Shown here one piece after another: positions 1 to 10,599 of a stretch of 64,000 nt of DNA. The position numbers and the translations under genes are program-made. The stretch's first letter is position 1; every line of letters starts with the position of its first letter. The stretch covers positions 248,001 to 312,000 of the forward strand of contig WHUZ01000028.1 in assembly GCA_015179045.1 (NCBI GenBank), given 5' to 3'. The notes below the pieces were generated by a model. That model saw only the letters and a program-made list of their open reading frames with translations, did no database searches and was not told the DNA's origin. The stretch is from Kalaharituber pfeilii (taxonomy: Eukaryota > Ascomycota > Pezizomycetes > Pezizales > Pezizaceae).

Positions 1-849
1 GGCAACATAGCCTTTCTGTTCTTTTCCTTAGGTGTGTTTATACCTATTACTAGGTCGTTAGTTCATTCCTTCCCTGAAAAGAAGCTATACAGCAGGGCAG
101 GCTTACACACCTTTGGAGACGTAACTCAAGTTTTCCGATACCGAATATCCATTTCGGTGTCAAAATGAGGTGCGGAATCCCCTGAGAAGAGTGTAGAAAA
201 GAGGCTACCATCTAATTTGTATATTAGTCAGCAATCTGGTGAATGTAACCCATAGGTGGGTTCTACCATATAGCTAACCTGTCCTTCTCCCCATTCCAAT
301 CTCAACTGAAGCAAGTTCGTAGGCCATCCACGCATCTCTTCACACAAGCTACAAAGTTCGGCAATTTCCTGCCTGCCGACGCAATTAATCTGCGCTAGTG
401 GAGGGGTAAGTGAGATTATACGTGAGCGGTGAGATGGAAAATGGCAATATTGGCTTGAAGGGGGTTATTGTCACTGCCACCATGGACTCGCTACTTGTAT
501 GCAGGGTTATGTGACTTCAGAAAAGAAAAGAAGTAGAAATGATTGAGTCTGTAAAAGCTCCATTGTCAGTTTAGAAAACCTTTCATCTACATGTACGAGC
601 ACGAAAGGTTTTATTCATGAAAGGACCGGTCCCTCGTGAACGGCGCGGTCCTCTCGAGAAGATTTGCGAGCGATCCAGAACACATGTTGCACGTGAGATT
701 AGCTGTATGAGATGTTTCAAAATGGCCCTACAGTAGAGATTCCGGATATTGACGTACACACAGCATCTGCAATATAATTCCTGTCAGAAGCCTGCCCGTG
801 CTCGGGTCACTGAACGACTTGTCGGCTAATTTCACGCGCGTCCTGAAGA
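1..849. other. no gene recognised
   Basis: No supported coding region. At about 570-665 there is a diverged inverted copy of sequence found at 46820-46915 (GGTTTTATTC, GGACCGGTCC palindrome), so part of this stretch is probably a dispersed repeat. Confidence 0.4.
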
Positions 850-1108
850 AGGCAAGGTTTGAAGAGCCATTAAATGTTATAAAGACGTTGGATGAGAGTG
901 GACCAGTATGAATGGGACAGGGGACGGAAGTAGGATGGATAGACTGGCCCTCTGAGGAAGGTTTCGATCAGCACCACGTAGGCTCACCGCGGGATCCACA
1001 TGTAATTAGTTGAGGTTCCTTCTTTCTTTCGTTAGTTAACTTTAACATCGCCATAGCCCATTGGGCGGCACGCGATTAATGATATTAAAAAAAAAAAAAA
1101 AAAAAAAA
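850..1108 (+). mobile_element. 5'-truncated F1 ORF1-type retroelement
   Basis: The left part encodes a decayed version of the ORF1 C-terminus found in the better copies (residues like DQYEWDRGRK then a stop, near 900-942). It is followed by a short 3' UTR, the F1 hairpin at about 1044-1083 and a run of about 25 A. I found no clear target-site duplication. The A:T variant of the hairpin is present (ATCGCC and GCGATT). Confidence 0.7.
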
Positions 1109-1109
1109 A

Positions 1110-1761
1110 GATCCCGAATGTGAATAGGAGCATGTATGGTATCTTTATGATTCCAACAGTTATTGCTCTGTTGATAAATGTAGTGGACAGCTGTGGCCCC
1201 CTCGTGATGAAATTTGCAGACAGCATCGATGTCTAAGATATAAATCTCACTGTACAAGTGCAAGGTCTTCGTCCATTATCGCCATAGACCAACGCGACAT
1301 ATCCTCACAAGTAGAGACAATGATAAAACACAATTCGAACTGAGGGTTGGACAAATGCGCTAAGAGTAGCAGGGCATGTGCGAATGTGAGTTACACGTCC
1401 ATCGGGAGCAAATGGTTGAAATTTTGTTATTTCCATTTCTATTTTTATAATCACCTACCACAAAGTACAGTAACTCCCTCTTGCACCCTACGCAGAGTAC
1501 CATATGAAATCTCATATCTACTCGGCCAACTTCATGCGTCGCTGCGTATTATCGTTTGCCACGCTACGAAAGGGATTCGCTTTGGTAGAAATCCGCCTTG
1601 TTGCTTTGTGCAACAGCCTTGCAGGTTACACCAACCGCACACTGCAAACTTGCGTACACTGTATGGGAGCACAGCAGCAGTATTCTCTTATTCGCGAGCT
1701 AGGAAGCGATAATTAATGCCTTATATTCCCCTTGTGTTTGGTGCACAAATCGGTGCGACGT
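1110..1761. other. no gene recognised
   Basis: Open frames at 1347-1716 have no recognisable domain, no introns I can join and no homologous copy in the window. I treat them as chance frames. Confidence 0.4.
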
Positions 1762-1774
1762 GAGATTGTTGTTT

Positions 1775-1835
1775 GCCCTGCCATGGCGAATAGCTGCAAG
1801 CGGGGTTACGTGAAATTAAAAAAAAAAAAAAAAAA
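1775..1835 (+). mobile_element. F2 short tail insertion
   Basis: A 61 bp insert made only of the F2 tail (GCCCTGCCATGGCGAATAGC through ACGTGAAATT) and poly(A). It is flanked by a perfect 13 bp duplication GAGATTGTTGTTT at 1762-1774 and 1836-1848. Confidence 0.9.
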
Positions 1836-1848
1836 GAGATTGTTGTTT

Positions 1849-2523
1849 TAGTAAACATTCTACTACCGTATGCACAGAGAGGGCAGGACTCAACGAAATC
1901 AACCTCCGATAACAAAAATCACTCTGGAGCTTCAAATGGATATTTAAAATTTCAACATCTACGAACCATCAAAAGCTATGGAAATTATTTTCTAGGAATT
2001 GAAAATCTTTGCTTTTCTCTGTTGATGACCCTGAAAATCTTAGAGAGAGGATGATTACTTTGGTTTGTACGCATATAAAAACCTTTTTTTTTTCTCCCAG
2101 TTTCTGTGATTAGAGAAATACGCCCATTCGCCAAGTAAGTATGCATGCAACGCATACATGAATGCCTCTCCAAACTTCGCTTCCATCCCCGCTACCATAA
2201 CTGAAAACCATTCCTCCTCCACGTCCAGGTTCAGGTTAACATGAGTAAAAGCGCAAGCATAAGCCAGAATATGGAAGTAATAACTAGAAAGAACAAGTGA
2301 CAAGGGAAAATACAGAAATAAAACCAAATAGATCATATTCCAACATCTCCTCGTGAATCCTGCATTTTACGTTTCTCGTTATTGCTAGCAGGACTGAATA
2401 TCAGTTCGTGAAAAAATTAAAAAGGAAAATACGGACAGAGAAACCACTTCTGTAAGATGAACGATGAGGATGAAGTTTGCTGGGTCAGAAGAGACTCAAG
2501 ACTTGCCTGTAAGCTCTCACCGA
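1849..2523. other. no gene recognised
   Basis: Short frames only. This is the downstream flank of the minus-strand DUF4360 gene. No poly(A) insert or inverted repeat was noticed. Confidence 0.4.
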
Positions 2524-3156
2524 CTAACAATCCTTCCATTTAAAATAATAAATGTGAGTGACGTTGTTTGTGATACTGTTACTTGTCATGGACCCACTTC
2601 CATTCAGATTGTCTTTATTATCCAATTTGGTCTCGGTTCTGATGTTCAGGATGTTGTTACCGTTAGGCGGGCTCCAAACTTCCTTCGGTACGCTATCGGT
2701 GATCGTATAGGAGGTTGCAGGTTGAATCCCGATCCAGACTGACAAAAACCCGGCAGTGGCACCGGCCCACCAGAAGGCACTCCGCTGTGTGGCTTTGACT
2801 TTCCAATCAAGTTGAACTCCTCCTTCGTAATAGGCTTGATAAACAGCTGCACACCGGCCTGGGGGATGGGGTATGTGCACGGAGATGGCACAACTCTTGT
2901 GGGATTCAGTGATGGGGATTTGTGGTCCTATAAAAGCGACATAGGCATCGAATATGATCTTAACTTCTTGAACGTTATTCTGCCCTTGAGGGTCATACTG
3001 CAGTATGACGTTAACCGTACCAGCAGGGCATCCAGACCCACCGTAACTAATCACTTGTCGTTCGACGATCTTGCCTGAGGGGAGTGCATATGCAAGGACA
3101 GAACTCAAGAGAAATGTAAGTACGATGATGCTCTTTAGAAGAGCATACATTGTCAT
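2524..3156 (-). CDS. secreted DUF4360-like protein
   Basis: The product is 210 aa from the ATG at 3156, with a second possible ATG at 3150. The frame is open further upstream to 3393, but this start puts a hydrophobic signal peptide (YALLKSIIVLTFLLSSVLAYA) at the N terminus, which argues for it. The mature part has features of the fungal DUF4360 family: an early GGSGCPAG block, a central FDAYVAFIGPQ block followed by KSCAISVHI, a GRCAAVYQAYYEG-LDW segment, and a C-terminal aromatic-Cys ending (FKWKDC). Family members are small extracellular or wall-associated proteins of unknown biochemistry, and the length is typical. No introns are needed. It stands alone and is one of the few undamaged single-copy genes here. 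The family call rests on remembered motif spacing. Confidence 0.75.
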   Translation of the reverse strand: MTMYALLKSIIVLTFLLSSVLAYALPSGKIVERQVISYGGSGCPAGTVNVILQYDPQGQNNVQEVKIIFDAYVAFIGPQIPITESHKSCAISVHIPHPPGRCAAVYQAYYEGGVQLDWKVKATQRSAFWWAGATAGFLSVWIGIQPATSYTITDSVPKEVWSPPNGNNILNIRTETKLDNKDNLNGSGSMTSNSITNNVTHIYYFKWKDC

Positions 3157-3623
3157 GAAGACCAAATGGATATCTGGTCCTGGGAGGCAATTGAGCTGAA
3201 AGACGGGTAGTACGAAGAGTTCAGGATCGAGAAGGAGCAGTGCGAGCTGGGAGGGAAGAAAACAATGTTGAGGATTGAAGGAGTGGTGGTATAGTGGGAT
3301 GATACTAGTAAAACTTTTATACTTTTGCACCCTGGGATCTGTATTTCTTCGAGTTAGTAAATGTGGGTGCTCGCTTGCATGTCCAGGATTCATTTACATT
3401 CAAACTGAAATGCCGCCTTCTTCTGCGCGGGATACCTTGCACGTTGCGCCAACCGTCCAATAATCCCATCTACATATGCACTACTCAAGCGCAACTGTGC
3501 CTTGATCACATGCAGAATGCTGTACGGTAGACTTTTCCCACATCCAGTATTCTTTGGGTTACACGCCTCTCGCTTACATACATAGTCCATACTTATCTGA
3601 GCACCCCACTCTCGGGCTTGGCA
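3157..3623. other. upstream flank of DUF4360 gene
   Basis: Pyrimidine-poor leader region of the minus-strand gene. No TATA box or other site can be placed with confidence. Confidence 0.3.
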
Positions 3624-3633
3624 GCGAGGAGAG

Positions 3634-3680
3634 CTTCTTTTTTTTTAATATCAGTACTCGCATGCCGCCCTATGGCGAGA
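3634..3680 (-). mobile_element. F1 short tail insertion with deleted hairpin loop
   Basis: A 47 bp minus-strand insert of poly(T) plus the F1 tail, flanked by the perfect duplication GCGAGGAGAG (3624-3633, 3681-3690). The inner part of the hairpin (the second GGGC arm) is missing, so either the RNA was variant or the copy later lost it. Confidence 0.85.
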
Positions 3681-3690
3681 GCGAGGAGAG

Positions 3691-4200
3691 TCTTTACCGA
3701 CGGTAGGCAGAGTTGACCGCATTGAGATTACGCATCAACTCCCCAAGTCACGCAGTCTTTTCTCCTGCATCTGCTCTAAGGCTTGGCACTTTTCTTCATC
3801 TTTCGTGGAACATCTTGACAAACATAAGAAATAAAAATAGTAAAAAGCTTTGATCAGGGATATTAGGGCCCTGGGACTCCTCAACCAAAAGTATCCTCCT
3901 TTGCCGGAGCAAGACGACAACCGACCCGCATTCTGCAATGCCGAGATGTTCGGTCTGCCGGAAACAGTGCCTTGGCGCTGTTTGCACTCCTCCAGGCGCA
4001 TGGGGCGATTTTTTCGTTGTTGCTGGTAATCCGTCAGGTGCTGATTTGCCAGACCATATTCACCCTTAAGATCTACTCTTTCTGCCTTCACCTTCTCATG
4101 AAAACATTGTGCATCACATCTAAAACAAAAGCTGGCAATGTCTTTTGAAGTTGGGCTGCCCATTCTTTGGCTAAAGAGTTTGAAGTTCAGTGGTAGGCAA
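3691..4200. other. no gene recognised
   Basis: A minus-strand open frame (3735-4253) is Lys/Arg-rich at its start because it reads through a poly(T) tract. No domain was recognised. Confidence 0.4.
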
Positions 4201-4235
4201 GCATGGGGTTTTTTTTTTTGCCTTTTTCTTTTTTC

Positions 4236-5735
4236 TTTTTTTTTTAATACCATTACCCGTGTGCCGCCCTATGGCCTATGACGAGACTACTTACATAGGA
4301 GATAAAAATTAGATATTAATGAAAATGAAAAATAAGTAGCTGCGAACATCAAAACATTCGACGAAAGCACTGGAAAGGGAAAAACTATCTCTCTGCCCAC
4401 CTCCGCAAATCCAGCATGGGATCCCCTTCCCTTTCGCCCATGGCCGGGTGGCTATATATTGCCTCCATACCCCCTGAACATGTCCTCAACCACGCCTCGC
4501 ACCTGTTACAGATATGTATCACCATCTCTGCTTCCTCCGAATCCTCCCCACACCATCTGCATTCCAGACTATCCGTCTTGTCCACCTTGTGCCTCCATAC
4601 CTGAGGCCTATCCCGCCAAGTTGGCCTGCCAGTATTCGCACCGCACCCCCCAGGCTCTGCAGTGGCCTGTAACCCATGCCCAGTCTATTCCTTTCCTAGG
4701 CTCATTGCAATGAATCCAACAGGCCGTGATCTGCATTGGACTGAAACCGCCTGGACCGGCCTGAATGGCCTGGACCGGCCTGACGGTTGGCCTGGCCTGG
4801 CCTGGCCTGGCCTGTTGGATTCATTGGCTCATTGTGTCTTTGCCACCATGCACATGTTCCTCACCGTGACCATTTCTTGCTGATAGGGTAGGAAGGCTCC
4901 TACCTTTACCGATTTGTCAGCCACTTTGTTTCCCCTTATACCCTTGTGTCCTTTTCACAATATCATTACGCCAAGCCCCCTCGTGCCACCCTCCCTTCCG
5001 AAGCCCTTCTGCACATCTCGCTGGCACCGTCTGGAGTTTGCTTCCCTCTGCAATCTTCTTTAGTTTGTCGACTGCCGCTTGTGAGTCCGAAATGATCAGG
5101 ATATCCTCATCCCCCTTTTCAAGAGCTTTGGCTATGGCTATCAGCTAGGCGTCATTGACCATGGCCATTGTTCCCAGGTCAAGTGACTCCCTCTTGCCAT
5201 CTCACCAAATGCCCATCCCCGCCCTCCCCTGGATCCTGCTGCCGTCTGTGAATACTGCTCTCCAGCCTTCATCCTATGCCTCCACGATCTTCCCTTCCCA
5301 CTCCCCTTTCTCCGCTGTTCATGCTAATGAGGTAAGTACTGCCAGCGCGATTGGGTCCTTCCATCCCAGAGTGCCTCTCAGGCATGCGTGGCCCTCCTCT
5401 TCTTTTAGTAAGTTTTCCCCTTCCAATCTCAGTGCCCGACCCTCTACCCTGGTCCTTTCTCCTTCCACGAATGTCTGCACGTTTGCTAATCCCTCGATTA
5501 CGTCCCGCCGTGTACCCCAGGGAGGCCCCGTTATTGGCCTTGCTACCGTATATTGCCATTTCTCTAGCTCTCTGAGCTTCTTTTCCACTGATGCCCCGGC
5601 TGAGTAACGCCCAAGCCCAGCAAGCATGTGGACCGTGGTGGTATTTCTTGGTCTGGTGATAGCGATGGTGGGGCTGGAGGTGCTGGTGGCTCTGGAGTAA
5701 CTGGTACAAACGATTTCCCCAGTGGCCACCCCTTG
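4236..5735 (-). pseudogene. decayed Tad1-like LINE, ORF2 C-terminal half
   Basis: Minus-strand relative of the LINE at 7490-13128. From right to left it carries a segment matching the region between RT and RNase H (KLRELEKWQYTVA, PWGTRRDVIEGLANVQTFVE at 5319-5729) and then the C-terminal zinc motif CRWCGEDSEEAEMVIHICNRC near 4500-4560. It ends in a decayed F1 tail and an interrupted poly(T) (4205-4290). Frames shift several times and the RNase H part is fragmentary. A hAT MITE has inserted into it. The 5' limit is uncertain. Confidence 0.75.
4708..4826. mobile_element. 119 bp hAT-type MITE
   Basis: Perfect 18 bp terminal inverted repeats (CAATGAATCCAACAGGCC and its complement) enclose GC-rich GGCCTGGACC/GGCCTGAATG units. 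The element is flanked by a perfect 8 bp duplication GCTCATTG (4700-4707, 4827-4834). The 8 bp duplication and CA(A/G)TG terminus are hAT hallmarks. The ends and internal repeats resemble the 1 kb element at 49755-50758, so the two are probably one family. Confidence 0.85.
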
Positions 5736-6102
5736 AGCCTCTATGGAAGCTCATGTCGCGTTTTTGACCGATCAGTGAGTGGTTACGTTGGTTGTGGAGA
5801 AAACATCTCGTATGTGGCCGACATGGCGAAAAGCCGATTTTTCGTAATAAAAATTAGATCAACTGAATCAGCACGCTGAAAACTGTTGGTCCAGGTAAGT
5901 ATCGCAAATAATCCTCTCGTGGGTTGCGAAAACTCGTGGTTGTTGTCGGTTGCATCGTCCCCCTTACCACCCCCTTTGCCCAACCCACGTTCCCTACCAC
6001 CCAGCAGTTTGGTCAGGGAAGAAAACGACAGTCAGATAGAGAGGAGGTGGCAATGCGAGCAGATTGTGGCTCACGAACCCCTGCCACCATAGAAAGTTTT
6101 TC
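5736..6102. other. no gene recognised
   Basis: Short frames in several phases. The right end, ATAGAAAGTTTTTC at about 6089-6102, resembles the sequence after the poly(A) at 7277 and is a probable target-site duplication of the next element. Confidence 0.4.
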
Positions 6103-7276
6103 ACCGACACAGGACGAGCGTTTGGAAGCGACTCCACAACGCTCCCACCGACGAAACCCACATAGGTTGAAAGTTCTCAGCGCGCTGGGTCTTTTGATCT
6201 TGATTTTCGTTTCGAAATACCCACTACCTCAAAACCCCACCTGGGGTAGAGCTTCGAGCAAACTCTCCCCTCCCCGCTCTGTTGCGAACACATCAACCGG
6301 ACGCCAAGCACCACTAAGAGAGCCCCAAAATGGAGCACGGCGCCGGCCCATAAACACACCACCACCCCGAAGGAGAAATCCAGCTCCCCCTCCCGCCGGC
6401 TCGTCACAAGCCATCCTGGAGCAGCTCTGCTCACCACTGACGCCGGTGGAGGCTTCAGCGAAATTGTAACCGTGCATTCGGAGGAGCAAGCCCCCGAACC
6501 AGGCACGGAGACCCCGGGAAACAACACGGAGCCCGCACCACCACCCGCCCCCGCCGCATCCAAGAAGCGCAAAGGCAAGGCAGCGTCAGCTCAAGAGAAG
6601 TATGCCTTCAAGCGCCAACTAAACGACAAGGAGGCAGAAAAGATCGCTCGCGGCGTCCAGCGCCAACACACCCGCTCCCCTCCAGCTCCGACCACCCGAC
6701 CAGGCTCAAAGGGGCGAAAGAACACCATCCCACCCCCCACCTCCCCCCTGCCAAAGCCCCCCTACCAGCACCCCCGAGACCACCACCAAGACAAGAAACG
6801 GCATCGTCATACACGGAATATCCCTCAGAAAGAACCTGGTGAATGTCCGGAAATGGTTGGAGGCCGCAAACAAGGGCCTGGGGCGGACAGTAGGACTTCC
6901 GTGGTTGAGGAGAAAGGAAGTGCTAACGGAGGAGGGAAAATTAACTAGCTCAGTCGTGGTATACCTGGAGAAGCACGTTGAGCTGGAGAAAGTGAGACTG
7001 GGAGGGAAATGGTTGGGGTGTTGCAAGTATGAGTGGGACAGGGTACAGAAATAGAGCGATATTGTTTCTCCTTCTGATTACGCCCGTAACACTGGGGCGC
7101 TAGCAGGCAGTGGCCGGAGTCGGAAACCTGTTACTTTCCCCCCACACCGGAGGGTCCGGAGATCACTACTTGAACGCTCGTGTTATTTGTCCTTTTCCCT
7201 CTTATTTCATATGTAACTAAATCGCCATAGCCCTTAGGGCGGCATGCGATTACTGATATATAAAAAAAAAAAAAAT
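6103..7276 (+). mobile_element. ORF1-only F1 retroelement, near full length, frames broken
   Basis: It starts with the 5' UTR shared by the copies at 19671 and 42108: GAGCGTTTGGAAG, a CTCAGCGCGCTG motif, then CTTTTGATCT. It then encodes a Pro-rich, Lys/Arg-rich ORF1 in several frames (6240-7054). The C-terminal block (VIHGISLRKNL, VRKWLEAANKGLG, LTSSVVVYLEK, KVRLGGKWL) is intact in sequence but frameshifted from the N-terminal part. The 3' UTR ends with the F1 hairpin (A:T type) and poly(A). No RT is encoded. The duplication is imperfect (ATAGAAA-TTTT-C on both sides). Confidence 0.8.
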
Positions 7277-7319
7277 AGAAAATTTTCCGAAAAAGGCGCG
7301 ATTCGATATTGTGGTACAT

Positions 7320-7489
7320 GTGGCAGCCTTGAGGAACAAACTAGGGAATTTCTGCAATGGGCTGGAAGCTGCTTGGAGCAGAGTACTGGGATTCAGTGGT
7401 TAAGAGGAAACACTCATAGAGCAGGGAAAACTCACAAGAGTCACAACCTCAATTGTGGTATACTTGGAGGAGCAAGCTGAGGTTGCTGA
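7320..7489 (+). pseudogene. remnant of ORF1-only element, interrupted by LINE
   Basis: A decayed reading (LRNKLGNFCNGLEAAW, then SIVVYLEEQAEV across frames) aligns with the ORF1 C-terminal block of the other copies. It stops abruptly where the poly(T) of the LINE begins at 7490, so the LINE probably inserted into it. I could not find the continuation on the far side. Confidence 0.6.
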
Positions 7490-7693
7490 TTTTTTTTTTT
7501 TTTTTTTTTTTTATATCATTAATCGCATGCCGCCCAAAGGGCTATGGCGATGTTATAGCTAAAAGTTAGGTACATTCAGATAAAGAAACCTCCCCCCCCT
7601 CTCCTCTCCGCTCTCCCCCCTCTCACTCTCCCAGCATGTCTATCAGGTTGCTCAGCGGGTCTCTCTCTCCCTCTCTTGCCCGGGGGGGCCCCC

Positions 7694-10342
7694 TTATGTG
7701 TTCTTCCCCCCTGGCCACCTCCTCTTCCGTACTCTACACTCCCCCAGCAAATGGCTCGTCGTCTCCTCCTTCTCACCGCACCACCTGCACTCCGGGCCGT
7801 CTCCCTCCCCTATGTGCCACCTCCACGCCCTCAGGCCCTTCCCCCCCAACAATCCCGCCAGTCGTCCGATGTCCCGCCCTATCCTTTCGAGGGGTCTATA
7901 TGACAGATTTAGTCGATTCCTCTCCCCCGCTCTCTCTCTTCTCCCATTCTGTCTCTGTCCCGCCTCCGTCACCATCTCCGGCTTGTACTGTAGTGCAGTC
8001 CCCCATCTTGCTGCTTTGTCCGCCGACTCGTTACCTTCCACCCCCTTATGAGCCTTCACCCATAGCACTGCTAGGTCCCAGTCTCCCCTGCCGACCCTCA
8101 TTTCCCAAGCTCTTCTCATCCGTCGTGTAGCTCCGTCGTGTGTTATCTCTCCCTCTGCCACCGCACTCATTCGCCTGATCGCGTACCTTGAGTCTGTTAT
8201 TATCATTAGCTCCCCTTCCACCCTCTCCAGCGCCTCACTGATCGCCACCAGCTCTGCATCGTTCACTGTCGCTTCTTCCCCCATGTAGAAAGACTTCACC
8301 GTCCTTCCCCAGCATACCCCCGCTCCCGCCTTCTCACTCCTCATACTCCCATCCGTATATACTGGAGTCCATCCCTCGTCTGCGATCTGTGCTATGTGCC
8401 TCTCCCACTCTTCCTTCTCCGCTCCTCGGTGGAGTGAGGGCAGTATCGCCAATGGCAACTCTGCACCATGCTCTAGCGATCCTCTCATGTATTCCTTCTC
8501 TCGGTCCTCCCTCCTCAGCTCCTCCCCCTCGAATCTCAAGGCCCTCGCCTCCACTCGTGTTGCCTCCCATTTCACAAAGGTCTCCACCGACTCCAGGTTC
8601 GCCAAACCCTCAACCACATCCCGTCTCGTCCCCCACGGAGCTTGTGTGATCCCCCTCGCGACTGTATATTGCCACTTCTCTAACTCCCTTAATTTATTTT
8701 CTCTCGGTGACCCATGGGCATATTCGTACCATGCCCATGCCCCCCACATCGCCACCGTCCTCGCTGCTCCTGTGTAGGTCTGTCTCCGCCTCGCCGGCGA
8801 CATCCGGGTGAGTCGAGCCATCGTAGCCCAAACCGCCTTCCCCAGACTCAACCTGTGGGCGTGGTACTCGGTGAACTTCAACTCCCAGTCCATCCTCAAA
8901 CCCACCATCCGGTACGTCGGCCCTTTCACCTCCACGATCAACGTCTCTTCTTTGTCTTTATCCATCGTAAAGCCCTCCTCCTCCGCACCTCTCCTCAACG
9001 CCTTCCTGTGCTCCCTTATTTTCCTCTTCAGCTCCGTCATTCTCTTGTCTGATATCACAGTGTGGAAGTCATCCACATATGTTCTCGTGAACTCCCTGGC
9101 TCCTGTCTTTTCTGCCACCGGTGCGACCCCTACCAAGAATAAGACCGGGGACAGCGGTGACCCTTGCGGTGCTCCATCGGACATTGTGAACTCCCCTCTC
9201 TTTTCCCCGTCCCAAATCAGACCACATCTAGTTGGTCTTAAGAAGCCATCCACAAATGCCGCCAGGTTTTCGTCTACTCTTTCTATTTGTCTCACTACTC
9301 GATCCCTTCTCACATGATTGAACGCTGATCTGATATCATCCCCCACAACCGCCACCCACTCCCCTCTCCCTAGTCTCCTGTCTATCTCCTTCAGCATCTG
9401 CCTCTGTAAGACCTCCGCCCCCCTTCTCGGTCTCCCCCCTAACTGCTGCTCACAGAATAAGGAGTCGTGCTTCTGTATTCTGTCTGCCACCACTTTCTGA
9501 CCCAGCTTCGCCACTGTGTTCAGCAGGGTGATTGGTCTCCAGCTCGACGGTAGTTCTCTCGGCTTCCCTTTTTTCCTCATCATCACTACGTCACACCCTC
9601 TCCCCATCCCGTAGTCACCATTAATGTATTCCACTATGCGTTCCCTCACCGCCTCAAATAGCTTCGTCCCCTTCAGCTTCTTTAAAAGCCCGTACTGGAT
9701 TCCGTCAGGACCCGGAGCTGACCTCGACTTTGTTTTCGATAGCGCCCTGTCTATCGCTGCCCTTGCCTCCTCCTTGTCCATCAGTGATTGCTTCGGTCTC
9801 CTGGGCTCCCCTTGGTCCCTCTCTTCTGTTATAAAGTGTCTCTCAATCAGGCGGTCTGCTATCTCTTTGTCCGTCCCCACTAACCCCATCAGTTCCCTTT
9901 CCCGAAACGGGTCCCTCGCCAACCTAAAAACATCCCATGGGGATGTGATCCTGTCCTCTTCCAGAAACTCTTCCCATTTCTTCTTCTTCTTTTCCCTGAT
10001 CAGTTCCCTTAGTGCTCTTCTTGCCTTCGACCTGGAAACTGCATCAAACCCGTTCCCTCTCCGTAAGATATATCTCACCATTTTCCTCGCCTCTTTGACT
10101 TCTTTGTCAAACCATCTCTTCGACCTGTCCGATATCCATGCCTCCTTCGTAAATCTTTCGCACAGAGATCTCAGGACTATGTATGCATCCGTCCCCTCTC
10201 GCAACGTCTTGTCTCCCCACTTTTCTATGAACTCCTCCCACTTCTCCCAATCTGTGACTCTTAACGGCTCAACAGCATCCACTGTTTCGCACGGGTACCG
10301 GTATCTAGAGCTGGTGGAACGAAGCCTCAAGGGCGACCTCAA
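7694..10342 (-). CDS. LINE ORF2: reverse transcriptase, RNase H, zinc motif (N-terminus missing)
   Basis: An 882 aa open frame. The RT domain spans about residues 170-520, with GPDGIQYGLLK, SWRPITLLNTVAKLGQKVVADRIQ, the GDDIRSAFNHVRRD block, GAPQGSPLSPVLFL and the catalytic TYVDDFHTV. RNase H follows at about 690-830 with all four acidic residues in recognisable motifs: VYTDGS, DAELVAI, IITDSRYA and GNESADKAAR. A C-terminal C-x2-C-x8-H-x4-C motif (CRWCGEKEETTSHLLGEC) sits near 855. The domain copies the element RNA at a nicked target. The endonuclease is upstream in other frames, separated by an ATGTCT-type repeat, so this frame is not a complete ORF2. The last 11 residues look frameshifted within G runs. 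Confidence 0.9.
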   Translation of the reverse strand: MRSPLRLRSTSSRYRYPCETVDAVEPLRVTDWEKWEEFIEKWGDKTLREGTDAYIVLRSLCERFTKEAWISDRSKRWFDKEVKEARKMVRYILRRGNGFDAVSRSKARRALRELIREKKKKKWEEFLEEDRITSPWDVFRLARDPFRERELMGLVGTDKEIADRLIERHFITEERDQGEPRRPKQSLMDKEEARAAIDRALSKTKSRSAPGPDGIQYGLLKKLKGTKLFEAVRERIVEYINGDYGMGRGCDVVMMRKKGKPRELPSSWRPITLLNTVAKLGQKVVADRIQKHDSLFCEQQLGGRPRRGAEVLQRQMLKEIDRRLGRGEWVAVVGDDIRSAFNHVRRDRVVRQIERVDENLAAFVDGFLRPTRCGLIWDGEKRGEFTMSDGAPQGSPLSPVLFLVGVAPVAEKTGAREFTRTYVDDFHTVISDKRMTELKRKIREHRKALRRGAEEEGFTMDKDKEETLIVEVKGPTYRMVGLRMDWELKFTEYHAHRLSLGKAVWATMARLTRMSPARRRQTYTGAARTVAMWGAWAWYEYAHGSPRENKLRELEKWQYTVARGITQAPWGTRRDVVEGLANLESVETFVKWEATRVEARALRFEGEELRREDREKEYMRGSLEHGAELPLAILPSLHRGAEKEEWERHIAQIADEGWTPVYTDGSMRSEKAGAGVCWGRTVKSFYMGEEATVNDAELVAISEALERVEGELMIITDSRYAIRRMSAVAEGEITHDGATRRMRRAWEMRVGRGDWDLAVLWVKAHKGVEGNESADKAARWGTALQYKPEMVTEAGQRQNGRRERAGERNRLNLSYRPLERIGRDIGRLAGLLGGKGLRAWRWHIGEGDGPECRWCGEKEETTSHLLGECRVRKRRWPGGKNT

Positions 10343-10384
10343 TGATCAAATGTCAAGGAAAGGTCTTCAATTGTCTTGTCTGTG

Positions 10385-10500
10385 CGTGTCCATATCTGTC
10401 CATGTCTGTATACCTCCGTGTATGTCTGTCTCCCCGTGTATGTCTTCATGTATGTCTCTATGTATGTCTCCATGTATGTCTGTCTCTCCCTCCACACAGT
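10385..10500. repeat. degenerate TGTATGTCTC minisatellite
   Basis: Units like TGTATGTCTC, TGTATGTCTG and CCGTGTATGTC are repeated about ten times. They lie between the endonuclease and RT parts of the LINE and place stops in the frame, so expansion here separated the ORF2 domains. Confidence 0.75.
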
Positions 10501-10599
10501 CCTATCTACATACAATTTATAGACCACCTTCGCCTTCCAACTGAGCCTATACATACATATCTCGTTTCTTAATCATAATTTTCTTCCCATGTGTCATCA

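Noticed and set aside
1080..1108. Poly(A) runs as gene polyadenylation sites or processed pseudogenes of host genes
   Set aside because: The runs follow one of two constant tail sequences and have TSDs, so they end LINE-type retroposons.
9624..10544. 306 aa plus-strand frame
   Set aside because: Antisense of the reverse transcriptase. The matching RT motifs are on the minus strand.
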